This document shows positions 20,390 through 31,181 of a stretch of DNA of 64,000 nucleotides, one piece after another. Numbering within the stretch: the first letter of the stretch is position 1; each line of letters starts with the position of its first letter. The notes under the pieces were generated by a model that did no database searches, was not told the origin of the DNA, and was given only the letters and a program-made list of their open reading frames with translations. A program made the position numbers and the translations under genes. Location: positions 17,029,513 through 17,093,512 of the forward strand of contig CM067315.1 in NCBI GenBank assembly GCA_034231615.1. Reading direction: 5' to 3'. The stretch is from Meghimatium bilineatum. Taxonomy: Eukaryota > Mollusca > Gastropoda > Stylommatophora > Philomycidae.

Positions 20390-21400
20390 TAATAATAATA
20401 ATAAGACCTATAACCTGTCAAGAGTCGTAGGGGTTGCCACACTGGATACATCAGCATAAAACGCCCTCCAACTCCAAACAGCTCTATCCTCAGTCATTTG
20501 AAGAAGTGTAGAAAAATCACACCCAGACCATTTCTTGATGTTATCAATCCAAGTTTTTCTGTTCCCCTCTTCTTCCACCCTCGACTGTTCCTTGCAAAAT
20601 TATTTTAGAGAGAGAGTCTTGTCTCATTAATCCAAACCAAACAAGTTTACGCAGTTTCACTACTGCCATAAGTGGTTCTTGATAATCTGCAATTTTGTTT
20701 ATTTGCTGCTGGACAAATATATTTGTCTCGTGTTCTATATAAATAATTCTTAACAAACATCAGTAGCATTTGTTTTCAAAAACCTGAATCCTTTTGTCTG
20801 TGTCTGCATTGCGTGTCCAGCTTTCACACTCATATAAAAGCATACTTAGCACTAACGATCTGAATAGATTGATCTTTACTCTCTCTAATGCTCATCTTAC
20901 TTCTCCAAATCATATTCAACCTTGCCATGGCAGTCATTGCCATCTCAAGTCTTAGCTTAATTTCAGTTTCCAAGTTGTCATTATCACATATTTGGGACCC
21001 AAGATATTTGAAGGTGTTAAATATAAATAACTAAAATATCAGATTATGTCTGACAAAATGGAAAGTGCTGCAGTAACAAGACAAATAAAAGGTAAATCCT
21101 AAATAAAGTAAACAGGTTACACAGAATACTTAACTATCGATATAAAATAATAATAAAACATAGAATTAGGACAATTATCAACATATTGGTCCTATTTTTA
21201 ACCGTTATTTGTTTCTTGACAAAGGTCCCAATAGGATAATTGTCCTTGTTCTGTTTTATTGCTATTTATTATTATTTTATATTGATAGGTATTCTCAGTA
21301 ACCTGTTTAATTTATTTAGGATTTACCTTGAATGTGTTAACTTCAAGTTTGTTAACTGTTTAACTGGATACTTGTTAGTGAAGATCTGCATTAGGTACTG
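20390..21400 (-). mobile_element. F-family retrotransposon fragment with an inserted hairpin MITE
   Basis: Minus-strand tail with MLRIIYIEHETNIFV, KLVWFGLMRQDSLSK and GTVEGGRRGEQK, and upstream the WTRNADTDKRIQ-like region near 20770-20830. The same family lies at 45770-46420. The piece continues at about 21335-21400 after an inverted-repeat element interrupts it. The family is a non-LTR retrotransposon, probably RTE-like. Confidence 0.7.
21091..21333. mobile_element. hairpin MITE M2 with roughly 100-bp inverted arms
   Basis: The left arm starts AGGTAAATCCTAAATAAAG (about 21091-21190) and is complementary to the right arm ending TTATTTAGGATTTACCTT (about 21234-21331). It interrupts the F-family fragment. 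GTGTTAA occurs just outside on both sides (21014-21020, 21334-21340), possibly the target duplication if about 70 bp to the left also belong to the insertion. No coding content. Confidence 0.7.
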
Positions 21401-21447
21401 CTTTGCATGAAGACAAAAGAATCACTAAGACTGTTCTAGAATTCTAC

Positions 21448-21537
21448 CTGAATATCATATCCATCTGGTCCTTTGTTGATACATTGAACTACTTTTGGTG
21501 TGAATTTGTAATGTGCCGATCCACCCACACACTTTAA
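21448..21537 (-). CDS. SARAF: SARAF exon, N-terminal lumenal segment
   Basis: Minus-strand exon of 90 bp (30 codons, phase 0 to phase 0), acceptor TTTTATTGCAG and donor GTAGAA. It reads LKCVGGSAHYKFTPKVVQ then CINKGPDGYDIQ, aligning with the 'LKCVGG...YTPKVIQC.NKG.DGYDVQ' block of SARAF. The second cysteine that vertebrate SARAF has after 'GGTAG' appears to be replaced (SAHYKF). The exon joins in phase to the WECKTD exon. Confidence 0.93.
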
Positions 21538-22189
21538 CTGCAATAAAAATATTTTATATTAGCAAAACCAATCACACAATTCAGTATGTTTGTTTGACTT
21601 TTTGTCACTAACTCCAGGAATTGTGAGCAACTTGCTCTTACTTCTTAAGTGCAGTGGGGTGCTACTTTGAGTTTTCTTTCATACCCAGGAAATGGAAATA
21701 TCCATTTTTGACTTAATGCAATGCCTATTGAAGAAACCGTCTACTCGGAAGTGGTATATGTTACGAGATGAGCTAATATTTTGCCTGGGTAACACCCTGT
21801 GCATATTTCCTCTGAAGAGATGTTTTGCAGCTAGTGAACTATTCCTCGTGCAGGTATTATCATTCCATTACCACTCTGTGTCCCTAGGTTTCAGATGTAA
21901 TTTCTTCTATATGAGCCATGTTAAACAATGACTACAGTTGAATTAGACTTAGGGTTGATACACCTTCCTTGGCGAGGTGTCGCTTCACCAAATATGTCAG
22001 GGATATGGGATTTGACCTGTGAATTTCTCACGCACTTGCTTCACCCAAATATAGAAAGTTTCATGTGTATTTTTCTATTGTGACTATATCAATATTCCTG
22101 GTGGAGAGTCAAGAGCTTTTATGACACTGTTGCAGACATGATGTTCGTTAGGTATGAACATGGAAGGGACCAATAGCCATTGTTACAAG
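21538..22189. other. SARAF intron, nothing recognised
   Basis: The 79-codon frame at 21692-21931 has no family resemblance. Confidence 0.3.
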
Positions 22190-24540
22190 TGCTAATTCTG
22201 CATTGGGCAGGGCACTCATTTGTCCCGGCATAAAGTACTGTCAAAGGCATTGGATAAAAATGGATATCCCCCATATGGATGTGGAAAGCAATGGGAAACT
22301 ACCACACTATTTTCACAATAAGAAAGTCATGGTGACACACCTAATGTTAAGATTGCAACGTGGAACGTCAGATCATTGGCACATACTGGTAAATTATACA
22401 ATATCAAACAAGAAATGGAAAGAATGGAAGTAAATATCTTAGGAATGAGTGAAATTTAAAGTCATATACTCAGATGGATAAAAACATGAACGAGATTTAG
22501 GCATACTATTAGAAAATGCAGAAACAGCAAAGACTTCATGTTTCAGGTTTCATGTCAATATCAGATCAGGTAATTAGTGACACTGATAGGAAAGCCACTG
22601 GATATTAATATTGTACAAATATATGCAACCACATCAAGCAGTTCAGAGGAGGATATCGAAAATTTCTAAGGAGAACTGGAAATAGCAATGAAACAGTGTA
22701 AAAATCATGAACAATAGTGATGGGGGACTTTAATACAAAAGTAGGTGACACAGAGATAAAGGATGTGAATGGAATATTTGGTTCAGGGGTTAAGAACGAA
22801 AAAGGTGACTTATTGATAGAATGGGCACAAGCACATAATAATAGAGAAAACATGGTTCAAGCACAATCCAAGAAGGCTGTGTACATGGATTAGCCTAGGA
22901 GACAGATTACATTTTAATCTTTGTCTATTGTCTTTCCCCAGGTGGTTTGTGATCCACTCTTGCCGTTAAGCGTAGGGGTGATTGGAACTCGAGCTTGCGT
23001 TCTAAAGCCAGTTGTGTGGCCTCGGCTGTGCTATGACTGTGTCTGTTCAGGATGTCCCTGACGTTTTCTATCCATCTTTTCCGTGGTCTTCCTCTGGCCT
23101 TGTACCCTGATCTCATTTGGTTATATGCTTGTACGGGCAACTTTTCGTGATGCATTCTCATAATGTGGCCAAATAATGTCTCTCTCTATGTAATCTGTAC
23201 AAGATATTATACCTATTCTTTCCCTGATACAGCTTTCCTCAAGTATTTCATCTCACATGTCACTATCTTTCTGTAATGTGAAGATGAGAGAGACCAGGTT
23301 TAGCACTGGTAACACAGTGTTGTAGGAATATACTGTAGATCATTTTCTCTTAACTTCCATCTCGATCTTGGGGTGAAGAAGTAGTGGTGACGGTATGTTA
23401 CTACATTTGCCTTTTGACATCTCATCTCTATCGAGGCTTCCATTTTCTGTAAAAATACTACCGAGATATTTGAACTCTGTTACTTGTTTTACTCCTATAT
23501 TGTCTATCTGTATGTTTAGTGGACTCGTGTTCTGCATATTTTCAGTTTCCGTCTTTTGTGTATTGATCTTCATGTTGTATTTTCTTCATGTTGCAGATAG
23601 TGAGCTAACATGATTTTGTAGTTATTGCACAGTTATTTTAATTTTTAAAAGACTAAAAAGAATTATATGTATGAAAACAAGACTAGGAGCTAACTGCAAC
23701 ATTGATCATATACTAGTATTGGAGAAATTTTATATAAGATTAAAGACAAAAGATCACTGTGAAATATTAAATTAGATTTAGCATTATTGAAATCAGATGC
23801 TGTTCTGATTGCTACAAGTGAGGAAGATCTTCAAGAATTGATTAATCTAGTAGTGGCAGAAAGTAAAGAGAAATATCAAGAAGACATAGTAATGGCTATT
23901 TCAAAGAAAAAAATACCACAGCTTGCAAGATAAAGTGAACGACATAGCATTAAAACAGGTCCACCAACTTATGTATTTAGGAACAACAATAACATTAGAT
24001 GGAAGAAAGTTCAACAGATAATAGGATGCAAAACAGGACAGGTAAAAAAAAGCATTTAAGAATATTTTTTTTTTTAAATTGTGTAATATCATTAGAGGTG
24101 AGGAAGAGAGCTCTGCAGTGCTACATGACTCCTATACTACCATATGGATGTGAGTATTGGACAATTAACAAACAGGAAAGTGAGAATTTAAGGCAGTAGA
24201 GATGTGGCTCTGCAGAAGAATACCATGGACTGCCAGGAAAACTAATGTGGAGGTGTTGAAAAAGTCAAATGAGATATGAGAGATTATATTATTTCTTAAT
24301 CAATAATATAAGAAAAAGACAATTTTCATTTTTTTGGCTACATGAGACAAGGAGGTTTGGAAAGCATAGATACAACAGGCAAGAGAGACAGGGCAATAAT
24401 GTGAGAAAATATTACACAGTTTAACAACCTTGCATAGCAGGGAAGCAACAACAATCCTGATACATAATACTGAAGATAGAGAGCTGTGGAGATCCATGAT
24501 CACCTACGCCAGCCAGCATGGCACCTGATGATGATGATGA
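22190..24540 (+). mobile_element. G-family RTE-like element G2, internally deleted and interrupted
   Basis: Order on the plus strand: a 5' leader (22190-22345, with GGCATTGGATAAAAATGGAT and GCAATGGGAAACTACCACAC); an endonuclease domain (TWNVRSLAHTGKLYNIKQEM near 22357, IVQIYATTSSSSEEDIENF near 22610, a GDFNTKVGDTE-like block near 22725, WFKHNPRR near 22855); a 712-bp insertion (H2); the rest of the endonuclease (CNIDHILV near 23700); then a jump directly to the end of the YADD box (DAVLIATSEEDLQELI near 23790); YLGTTITLDGRK; a C-terminal tail; and the 3' end GGCACCTGATGATGATGATG at 24540. The whole RT core is deleted, and stops are frequent. Confidence 0.8.
22923..23634 (-). mobile_element. 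RTE-like H-family copy H2 inserted in G2
   Basis: Minus strand: TEFKYLGSIFTENGSLDRDE (23500-23440), SPLLLHPKIEMEVKRK, then GHIMRMHHEKLPVQAYNQM and GYKARGRPRKRWIENVRD (23120-23060), ending near 22925. It is flanked by a 12-bp duplication with one mismatch (ATTTTAATCTTT at 22911-22922, ATTTTAATTTTT at 23635-23646). The insertion splits the endonuclease domain of G2. It is truncated at its 5' end after the RT core. Confidence 0.85.
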
Positions 24541-24769
24541 TGAAGCATTTTATTTTCCAGAGAGCTCCCTCAACACCAGGAGAGGTAATTAAACTAGTAG
24601 TTATGCAATAAATATACAGGCAAATATGCCAGGGCAAGTAACGCCCACTTAACTATCCCTGTTATAACAAAAGCAAAATTGTCTGAGGGGAGCAATAAAT
24701 ATGTCTAGTTTCAGCCATGCCTAAAATTCTAAAAGTTTAACTCTGTATATACAAGTTGCAGGTGTGTTG

Positions 24770-24865
24770 TAGCATTTGTTTCGCAAGTCTGAACCATTCC
24801 TTCTGTTTCTGCATTGAGTGTACAACTTTCACATTCATATAGTAAGTACACTTAGCACAGAATTG
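24770..24865 (-). mobile_element. short F-family fragment
   Basis: TTCTGTTTCTGCATTGAGTG ... CTTAGCAC matches 46145-46220 and 20800-20850. It ends where hairpin element M1 begins. Confidence 0.5.
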
Positions 24866-25102
24866 CCTTGCAACTTAAGTAAACAGGTTTTCCTTACTTG
24901 ACCAACCACATCCCCAAAAAAGATGTGATCTTGTCAATACATTACAAGGTGTACGGGGTGTTCGTTGATGTTGAGACAATCCTTGTCTCATTTAGTCCGT
25001 TCTCAGTGACTAAATACACAGGTTTAATATCTTGACGAGATCACATTTTTTTGGGGATGTGGTTTGTCAAGTACGGAAAACCTTTTTACTTAAGTTGCAA
25101 GG
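24866..25102. mobile_element. hairpin MITE M1 (about 72-bp inverted arms)
   Basis: The left arm 24866-24937 (CCTTGCAACTTAAGTAAACA ... ATCTTGTCAA) is complementary to the right arm 25032-25102 (TTGACGAGATC ... TTTACTTAAGTTGCAAGG). Total 237 bp. The right half recurs at about 28025-28210, so the element or a larger unit containing it is dispersed. The target duplication is not clear. Confidence 0.75.
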
Positions 25103-25159
25103 TGATTCAGTGCTGCTAGAATGGACTGTTTAATTCTCGTCAGTTGTAATAATTATTTT

Positions 25160-26239
25160 CGTTTGTCCTCATTCTTCCTACTTGAATTTACTTGTATGAG
25201 ATATTATTTGAAGCAACATTGTTCTGTCTCTATGTTATTTATGTGTACAAGAAGGCCTTTAGGTCCTTAATATGATTATTATATGTTCATGTTCCTGCAC
25301 ACCTGTTATTCTTTACCAAAATGTTAACTCTTAGTTCGGCCACACACGAGGCATTTCAGTTATTGTAGTCCTGAAGGGGCGTTACAGACCTGACATATTT
25401 ATCACCCAGCGGTAAATGAAATAATTCGCATGAAGGCTTGGATTTCGCTTCTGGTTCAAAGATACCGTTTCTCAATTTTGAGCATTTTATACAGCAGCCA
25501 GAGTTTGTGCATTTGCAAGCACCACCCAACATTTTCCATCGTCATATTTTTGTACAAGTCCTATTAGATTGTCATTGTTGTTGACCAGTGCACATTCAAT
25601 ATTTATACAGGTAAGGCAATTTCGTTATTCTTCATGTTAATTTAGTAGGCCTAATATCATTACTTTAAATACAGTGTCAAATTTGTTAGATCATCGTTTA
25701 CCATAAGAATGTGCAAAATAAACCTATTATGGCACCATCAAACACTAGTTTAGTATGTAAATCTAGTTAGATCTCATTTTACTTGTGCAAATATGATCGA
25801 AATTAGTTACATTGCGCAATTAGATAATGTAAAAGATTCATTCTTTGTGTAGCATTAACGCTACAAACTTGTCTTCATTATAATTTATCAATTCGTGGTC
25901 GGCAAATATTAAGTCCAAAATAAACCTATTACGCCACCATCAAACACTAGTTTAGCATGTATATCTAGTTAGATCTCATTTTACTTGTGCATATATGATC
26001 GAAATTAGTTACATTGCGCAATTAGGTCATGTAAAAGATTCATTCTTTGTGTAGCATTAACGCTACGAACTTGTTCTGTGTGATAGTTATCAATCGCAGT
26101 TGGATCCCCATAACCGTTCGAATAAGTTTGTTGCATGCTACACATACACAGAATAGTAATTTGCTTACTATTATAATAAGTATATGTTATACGTTTCTTT
26201 TGTGAAAATGTATTAATAATATTTTAAAATTTATTTCAA
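25160..26239. repeat. tandem duplication of about 159 bp (202-bp spacing) in non-coding sequence
   Basis: 25714-25872 and 25916-26074 are near-identical (CACCATCAAACACTAGTTTA to AGCATTAACGCTAC.AACTTGT), with a constant offset of 202 bp. The rest of this interval is AT-rich with nothing recognisable. It lies just upstream of the K1 gene remnant, so it could be its promoter region or an older repeat. Confidence 0.7.
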
Positions 26240-26249
26240 AACAGGATGG

Positions 26250-27900
26250 ATCACTGCAGAACACTACACATGCAATTTTTGAATGATTTGTGCAGGAAGA
26301 ACATTATCTAAGAAAGATAAAAGGATGCAGAAGAAACCACGGTCCTGTAGCTTATATCAAAGTGACCTGGCTAGTATTTATGGGATACATATCATGGACG
26401 ATAGTGGAAAAAAAATATTCAACCACATTGTGTGTCAAGTGTGTAATGCGAAATCATAAACTCAAAAAGGATAGTAAATCTCTAGCTCGAGCCAAATTGA
26501 TAGCTACTAACAGTGCCCATATGATAGCTACTAACAGTGCCCACATCTGGATGGAGTTTAATCCTAACCTAACTGTTTTAGAATGTTCTGTGTGTAGTCA
26601 TCATCAAAGTATGAACTGTGGCAGCATAAAAAGAAAGAGTTTTTGATAATTCTGATAATGTTCATGATCATGATGTATCTGTGCCTGTGTTATTTCCTAC
26701 TACAGAAACAGAGGAAGATACTCTAATGCCAGTGACGGCAAGATTGTCTCCACAACTCACCAATAGTAATAGCAATCCAACAAATGTAACAGTACCCACA
26801 GCTTGCCGTTGTCTTCAATATAATAATGGAATATTTTCCGCATTTGCAACAACTGCATATCCACAATGTAGTTATACCAGCCCACCTTCCATATTTACAC
26901 CTGCATTTGCACATCTTCACTATAACAGCAAACCTTCCACATTTACAACACCTGCATATCCGCAATGTAGTTATATCAGCACACCCTCTATATTTTTAGA
27001 CCTTCAACATCCAATAACATACACGATTCTGCTATATCTAGCATATATCCTGCAGTTACTTCTTCTTCTTCTTCTTCTTCTGCGTTCGTTCTCAAACTCC
27101 TGCAGATTAGCAGGATGTAGTCCGGAGAACGGAATGCGTTGTGTCATGGTTTACAGCCTGCAGTTACAACATGTACAGTTTCTGAATTCAGAAAGTTAAC
27201 ATCAGACAGCACCACTTCTCCCATGATGAAACATGACTTTATTTTTTTTTTAAATCTATCAACAAACCTATATCAGAACCATTGACAAATAAGGAGGAAT
27301 TATTACTCACACATCTAATTAGAAGGAAGCTATATAACAACCCTAATAAACTTTTACGGTGCAAAACATGAGGACAACCTTTAGTGTTTCAAAGAATAAT
27401 AGTTCCACAAAAACAAACAAATCTAATTGGCACACCAACAAAAAGAAGAACTAATTTGCTATGCAGTGTACGGAAACATATTGCAGGTCAGGCCAAAGAT
27501 TCTTTAGAGAAGCAACACATTGCTGAACTAAAGAAAATTCCCGCTAGACAACGATATGAAATTTGTGAGAGAGCAGGAATAAATGTAAAAATAGACATGG
27601 ACGAGAAAAATGCACTGATCATGAAGGAAGCCACGGGGCTAACATGGAGCCAACTGAGAATCCAGAGGAAGTTCTTGAAGGAGGCTGGTTTGCATCTACC
27701 CCTTGAAAGATGTAAATGAAGTCTGGCAAAGAGTCTCGTGTCTGAACATGTTAAAGTAGAAACAAAAGTTGTATTTCCTTATGTATCAATTGTAGATATT
27801 CAGAAGTATGTAGTTAGTATATTAGACAAGCAAGACAATTTAGGACAGTTGATGTGGCAAGTTTCTGGCTTGCCTCCCCTGATTTCACCAAGGGACAATT
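26250..27900 (+). pseudogene. K-family gene remnant K1 (unnamed invertebrate multi-copy protein family)
   Basis: The plus-strand reading starts near 26290. Segments in order: a CVKCVMRNHK zinc-knuckle-like piece, a tandem LIATNSAHM/IATNSAHI duplication (24 bp), EFNPNLTVLECSVCSHHQS (second Cys pair), then 'KRKSF'. A homopolymer shift (TTTTT at about 26640) moves it to the frame of 26681-27199, rich in Ser/Thr/Pro with a duplicated AYPQCSY motif. After an inserted S element comes the frame 27384-27719 (SVRKHIAGQAKDSLEKQHIA ... LTWSQLRIQRKFLKEAG). A shifted tail follows (SLVSEHVKVETKVVFPYVSI) to about 27865. The same protein order occurs in K2. Only one homopolymer shift, one insertion and a few further lesions break it. 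I recall similar proteins in other invertebrates but know no function; host gene or transposon gene are both open. Confidence 0.6.
27060..27156 (-). mobile_element. S-family insertion in K1 with 11-bp TSD
   Basis: A 97-bp 5'-truncated copy, minus orientation, with tail (CTT)n at 27060-27078 on the plus strand. The perfect TSD CCTGCAGTTAC lies at 27049-27059 and 27157-27167. Removing the insert restores the K1 reading across the site, so it hit a coding region. Confidence 0.85.
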
Positions 27901-27984
27901 AAAGGGTATCTCTTATCTCCCTTGAATTTTCTAATTGCAATTGAATTGACAAGTGGGCGTGAACAGTGAACACACCCACCTCTG

Positions 27985-28235
27985 GTTTATTGATATCTCC
28001 TAAAAACTAAAAGTTCCTCCAGTCTCAGGTGTGCCAGAGGATACTTAAATACTTGTACAGGATGTTCCTTGGTGTTGTAATAGTCCTTGTCTAGATTGGT
28101 CCATTCTCAGTGACTTGAGTACACAAGTTAAATGTCTTGACGAGATCACATCTCTTTTTCGGGATGTGGTTGGTCAAGTACAGAAAATCTGTTTACTTAA
28201 GTTGCATGGCGATTTGGTGCCGCTAGAATGGACCT
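27985..28235. repeat. dispersed repeat matching 24945-25130
   Basis: GTGTTC.TTG.TGTTG, GTCCTTGTCT, TTGACGAGATCACATC..TTT, GTTTACTTAAGTTGCA and GCTAGAATGGAC blocks are collinear with 24945-25130. It contains the right half of hairpin M1 without the left arm. Confidence 0.55.
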
Positions 28236-28239
28236 GGTT

Positions 28240-30640
28240 CAATTCTTGTCAGCTGTAATAATTAGTTTCGAGTATATCTGGTCGAGTTTACGTACTGTAA
28301 CCTGGGCCCTGACACATGTCCATTTTCGACATGCTTTATCTAGTTGTATTATTGCTTTAGTCAGAGATTTCTTCTCAATGTCTACCTCCACCCATGCATT
28401 GCCCTTTGCTATTTCTTCAAATTCACATACTCTTCGTAGTGTGTCTTCAGCCTCTGCCATTCATGATCTGCCACGCTTGATTCATTTTCCCTTTGACTCA
28501 TCTAGACGTTGATGTAATGGGTGGTGGTTGTGTTCTGTAACTTAAAGGTATGGTCTAACTTGTGCTACCTGATGTTGCACTCTAATACTGGGGAGATGAA
28601 GCAGAAATCTCATTGTAGAGATTGGTGTATCCCTAGTACAACCCAGTACCATTCTTATTGCCCCATTTTGACTTTTTCCAATTTATCGGTTGTGTCTGTG
28701 ACAGTGTTAGTAGGCAGAGGCCATAATCTATGATAGATAGCACAATCACTTGTAGAAGCAGAAACAGTATCCCCTGCTGAATTTCGAAAGTTGTCACAAC
28801 CTTGATAACACTGATCCCTCTTTTAGTCTCTTCTGAATCATATTTGTGACATGTTTATTGAATGAGAGACTTTTATCAAAAGTTAAGATATTTAAGGTCC
28901 TGCTGTTCTCTTTCAATGAATGAGTCCATGCAACTGACAACTAGCAGTGTGTCACTGACCAGATTATTATTTAAGGATTTATCACAGCGTTGTATGATCT
29001 GCACCATATTGACAATTGATCTAGTCCCCTCTGTATACTGTCAGTAATATCAGTTCTGTTCCTACCCATGTTTTATAGAAGGATATCATCAGTATATGTT
29101 ATAACTCTACAATTGCTTGAGGTTTGAAACTGAGCAATTTTTAACGTAACACATTAAACAGCACTGGGGACAGAAAAGATCCTTGTGGCAAACCAGGGCT
29201 ATTGTGCTGATCTCAGACATCCAGGATCTGCACCTCAGAGTAACTTTTCTACAGATTAGCACAGGGGTCAGGAACCCATGGCTCGCGAGCCAGATGTGGC
29301 TCGCAGACAAATGTTCGATTATAAAAATAAAATTCTTTAGACTCCTTTGATCTACATATTAATTACATATCAATATTCCATTCTACAAATGAGCTAAAGT
29401 CTACTGCAGCTCAGCATCAGATGTCGCATTAATGGTAAGAAATACTCATTATTGGTTAGCAATAGCATAACTATGTTATTAAAAAGAATTCAGAGACATA
29501 ACTATTGTACTGTAGTGTTGAAATTACACAAAATGCAAACATTTACTTGAATTTTTAGTTTTAAACATAATCTATGGCTCTCACAGAATTACGTTTCAAA
29601 ATATGTGGCCTTCTCAAACAAAAAAGGTTCCCGACCCCTGGATTAGCACATTTGCTATCTAGCGTATGATCCAGGGATGGATATCGTGTTCCTTAGTATG
29701 TCGACAAAATTGTTGTAACTAACTCTATTTTACGCATCTTCTAGGTCTACCGTTGCAACTATAGATTCTTCTTTATTCTGAAAACCTCCACAAATTTCAT
29801 ATGCAAGAACTGCTGCATTTGTGACTGTGTCTCTTCTGGGTCCGTATGCACCTAGTTATTTGGGAGATCACCTTTGATCTCTAGTTCCCTGGTTATGTGT
29901 CTAGCAACAATTCTTTCCAGAATCATACCATACATACTCTGCAGTGTGATGATCTGATAACCTTTTATGTCAGTAGCATCTGTCTGGTTTTGGCACGGCA
30001 TGAGTTAGCTATGTAACCACTCCTCTGGTACCACTCCTGTTTTCAGACTGATATTATTATCGTCTGCCATTTTAGCTAGCATATTCACTCCAATGTTCTT
30101 GAGTAAGCTGTACCTGATTCCATCCGAGCCTGGAGCACCATCAGATGTATTCTTAATAGCGAGTTCTACTTCTTCAACATCTACAAGCTGGTCTTCATTG
30201 GCCCGATATCCGTGACGGATGTCAGGGTATGCAGCATTTCTTTGCGCTGATCTATGTCACCCTGATTAGTTTGTTGAAAATATCTATCAAAGAAGATATG
30301 CTCTGTTTTTCATCTCTTCTGTTGTCAGTGTCTGCCCTGAGTCATCTCTCACGCTTGTATGTAGCTTCCAGGACTAGTGCAATGCTTTGTCTGCCATGAC
30401 CTCCTCAGTAATTTTTTACCAATACATCGTCTTTCTTCTGTAACTTATTTAAAACCTTGATTGTCTTCTTCATTGCACTCTGTGCCTCCCGCCTTTCACT
30501 GAGTGTGATGTGTGGCTGTTTTCTCTTACATTGCCAATCCTTGATAGCTTGCTTTTTTGAGCACCTATGTTACCTCTGTCTCTTTAGTCCACTGTGGGGG
30601 CTGTTGAATCTTGGGTCTCACCCACTAATCCGGAGTTTTT
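28240..30640 (-). mobile_element. A-family I-like retrotransposon, copy A3 (RT region), with a hAT MITE inside
   Basis: Minus strand from about 30640 down. Degenerate N-terminal RT sequence is followed by motif A (VATVDLEDA) near 29750, interrupted at 29262-29640 by a MITE. Motif B (SPGLPQGSFLSPVLFNV) lies near 29195-29145, a degenerate YTDDILL box near 29100-29085, and the post-RT segment AEAEDTLRRVCEFEEIAKGN near 28458, ending in the start of RNase H at 28240. Stops are frequent throughout. Related to E at 55475-61195. Confidence 0.75.
29262..29640. mobile_element. non-autonomous hAT element with perfect 8-bp TSD
   Basis: Starts CAGGGGTCAGGAACCCATGG and ends GGTTCCCGACCCCTG (inverted). The TSD GATTAGCA is exact at 29254-29261 and 29641-29648. 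At 379 bp with no coding capacity, it must have been moved by a hAT transposase from elsewhere. The subterminal sequence (GGCTCGCGAGCC, ATGTGGCTC) differs from the hAT at 9987-12733. Confidence 0.93.
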
Positions 30641-31035
30641 TGTAGTGCCATTGCTAATTTCTTTCTTACCTCTGCGGAGCAATCTCCTGTAGTGTTGATG
30701 ATTGAGCCTAGATATTCAAAATTGTTTACATTTTTTAGTTGCTCTTTGTCAATGACTATTTTAGGTGTAATTTCATCTCTGCTTACATGCATTATTTTTG
30801 TCTTTATTGTATTGAGGAAAAGGTTTTGTTCCTCGCTATGTTTGACTGACATAATCATTTGTTCTAAACCTCTGGGGTTCTTTGATGTTAGTATGGCGTC
30901 ATCTGTATACCCAATTTCTGGGATTTCGTATCCTATATTAAGGGGCTGAAACTGTTCATACCATGGGTCTTCTCATACATTTCAGATGTTTTCTGCATAA
31001 ATGTTGAACAGGTGTGATGAGAGATTCAAGGGATA
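30640..31035 (-). mobile_element. RTE/CR1-like retrotransposon fragment
   Basis: Minus strand: LFNIYAEN near 31010, a YTDDAIL box near 30905, EQNLFLNTIKTKIMHVSRDE (30830-30775), then NVNNFEYLGSIINTTGDCS and EVRKKLAMA. This is motif C to the thumb of an RT. Stops interrupt it. It differs from the G and H families in sequence. Confidence 0.75.
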
Positions 31036-31181
31036 AATCTTCCAGTGTAGGGTAACAACCCTAAACAGGAAGTAGGTGGCTGGGGTAACACTGAGCAAAA
31101 TGTCAAGATATACAAAAATAGGGTCTCAACTGAAAAAGAATGCATTTAAGTTTTTAACATTTTATCTTGGACAAAAATTAC

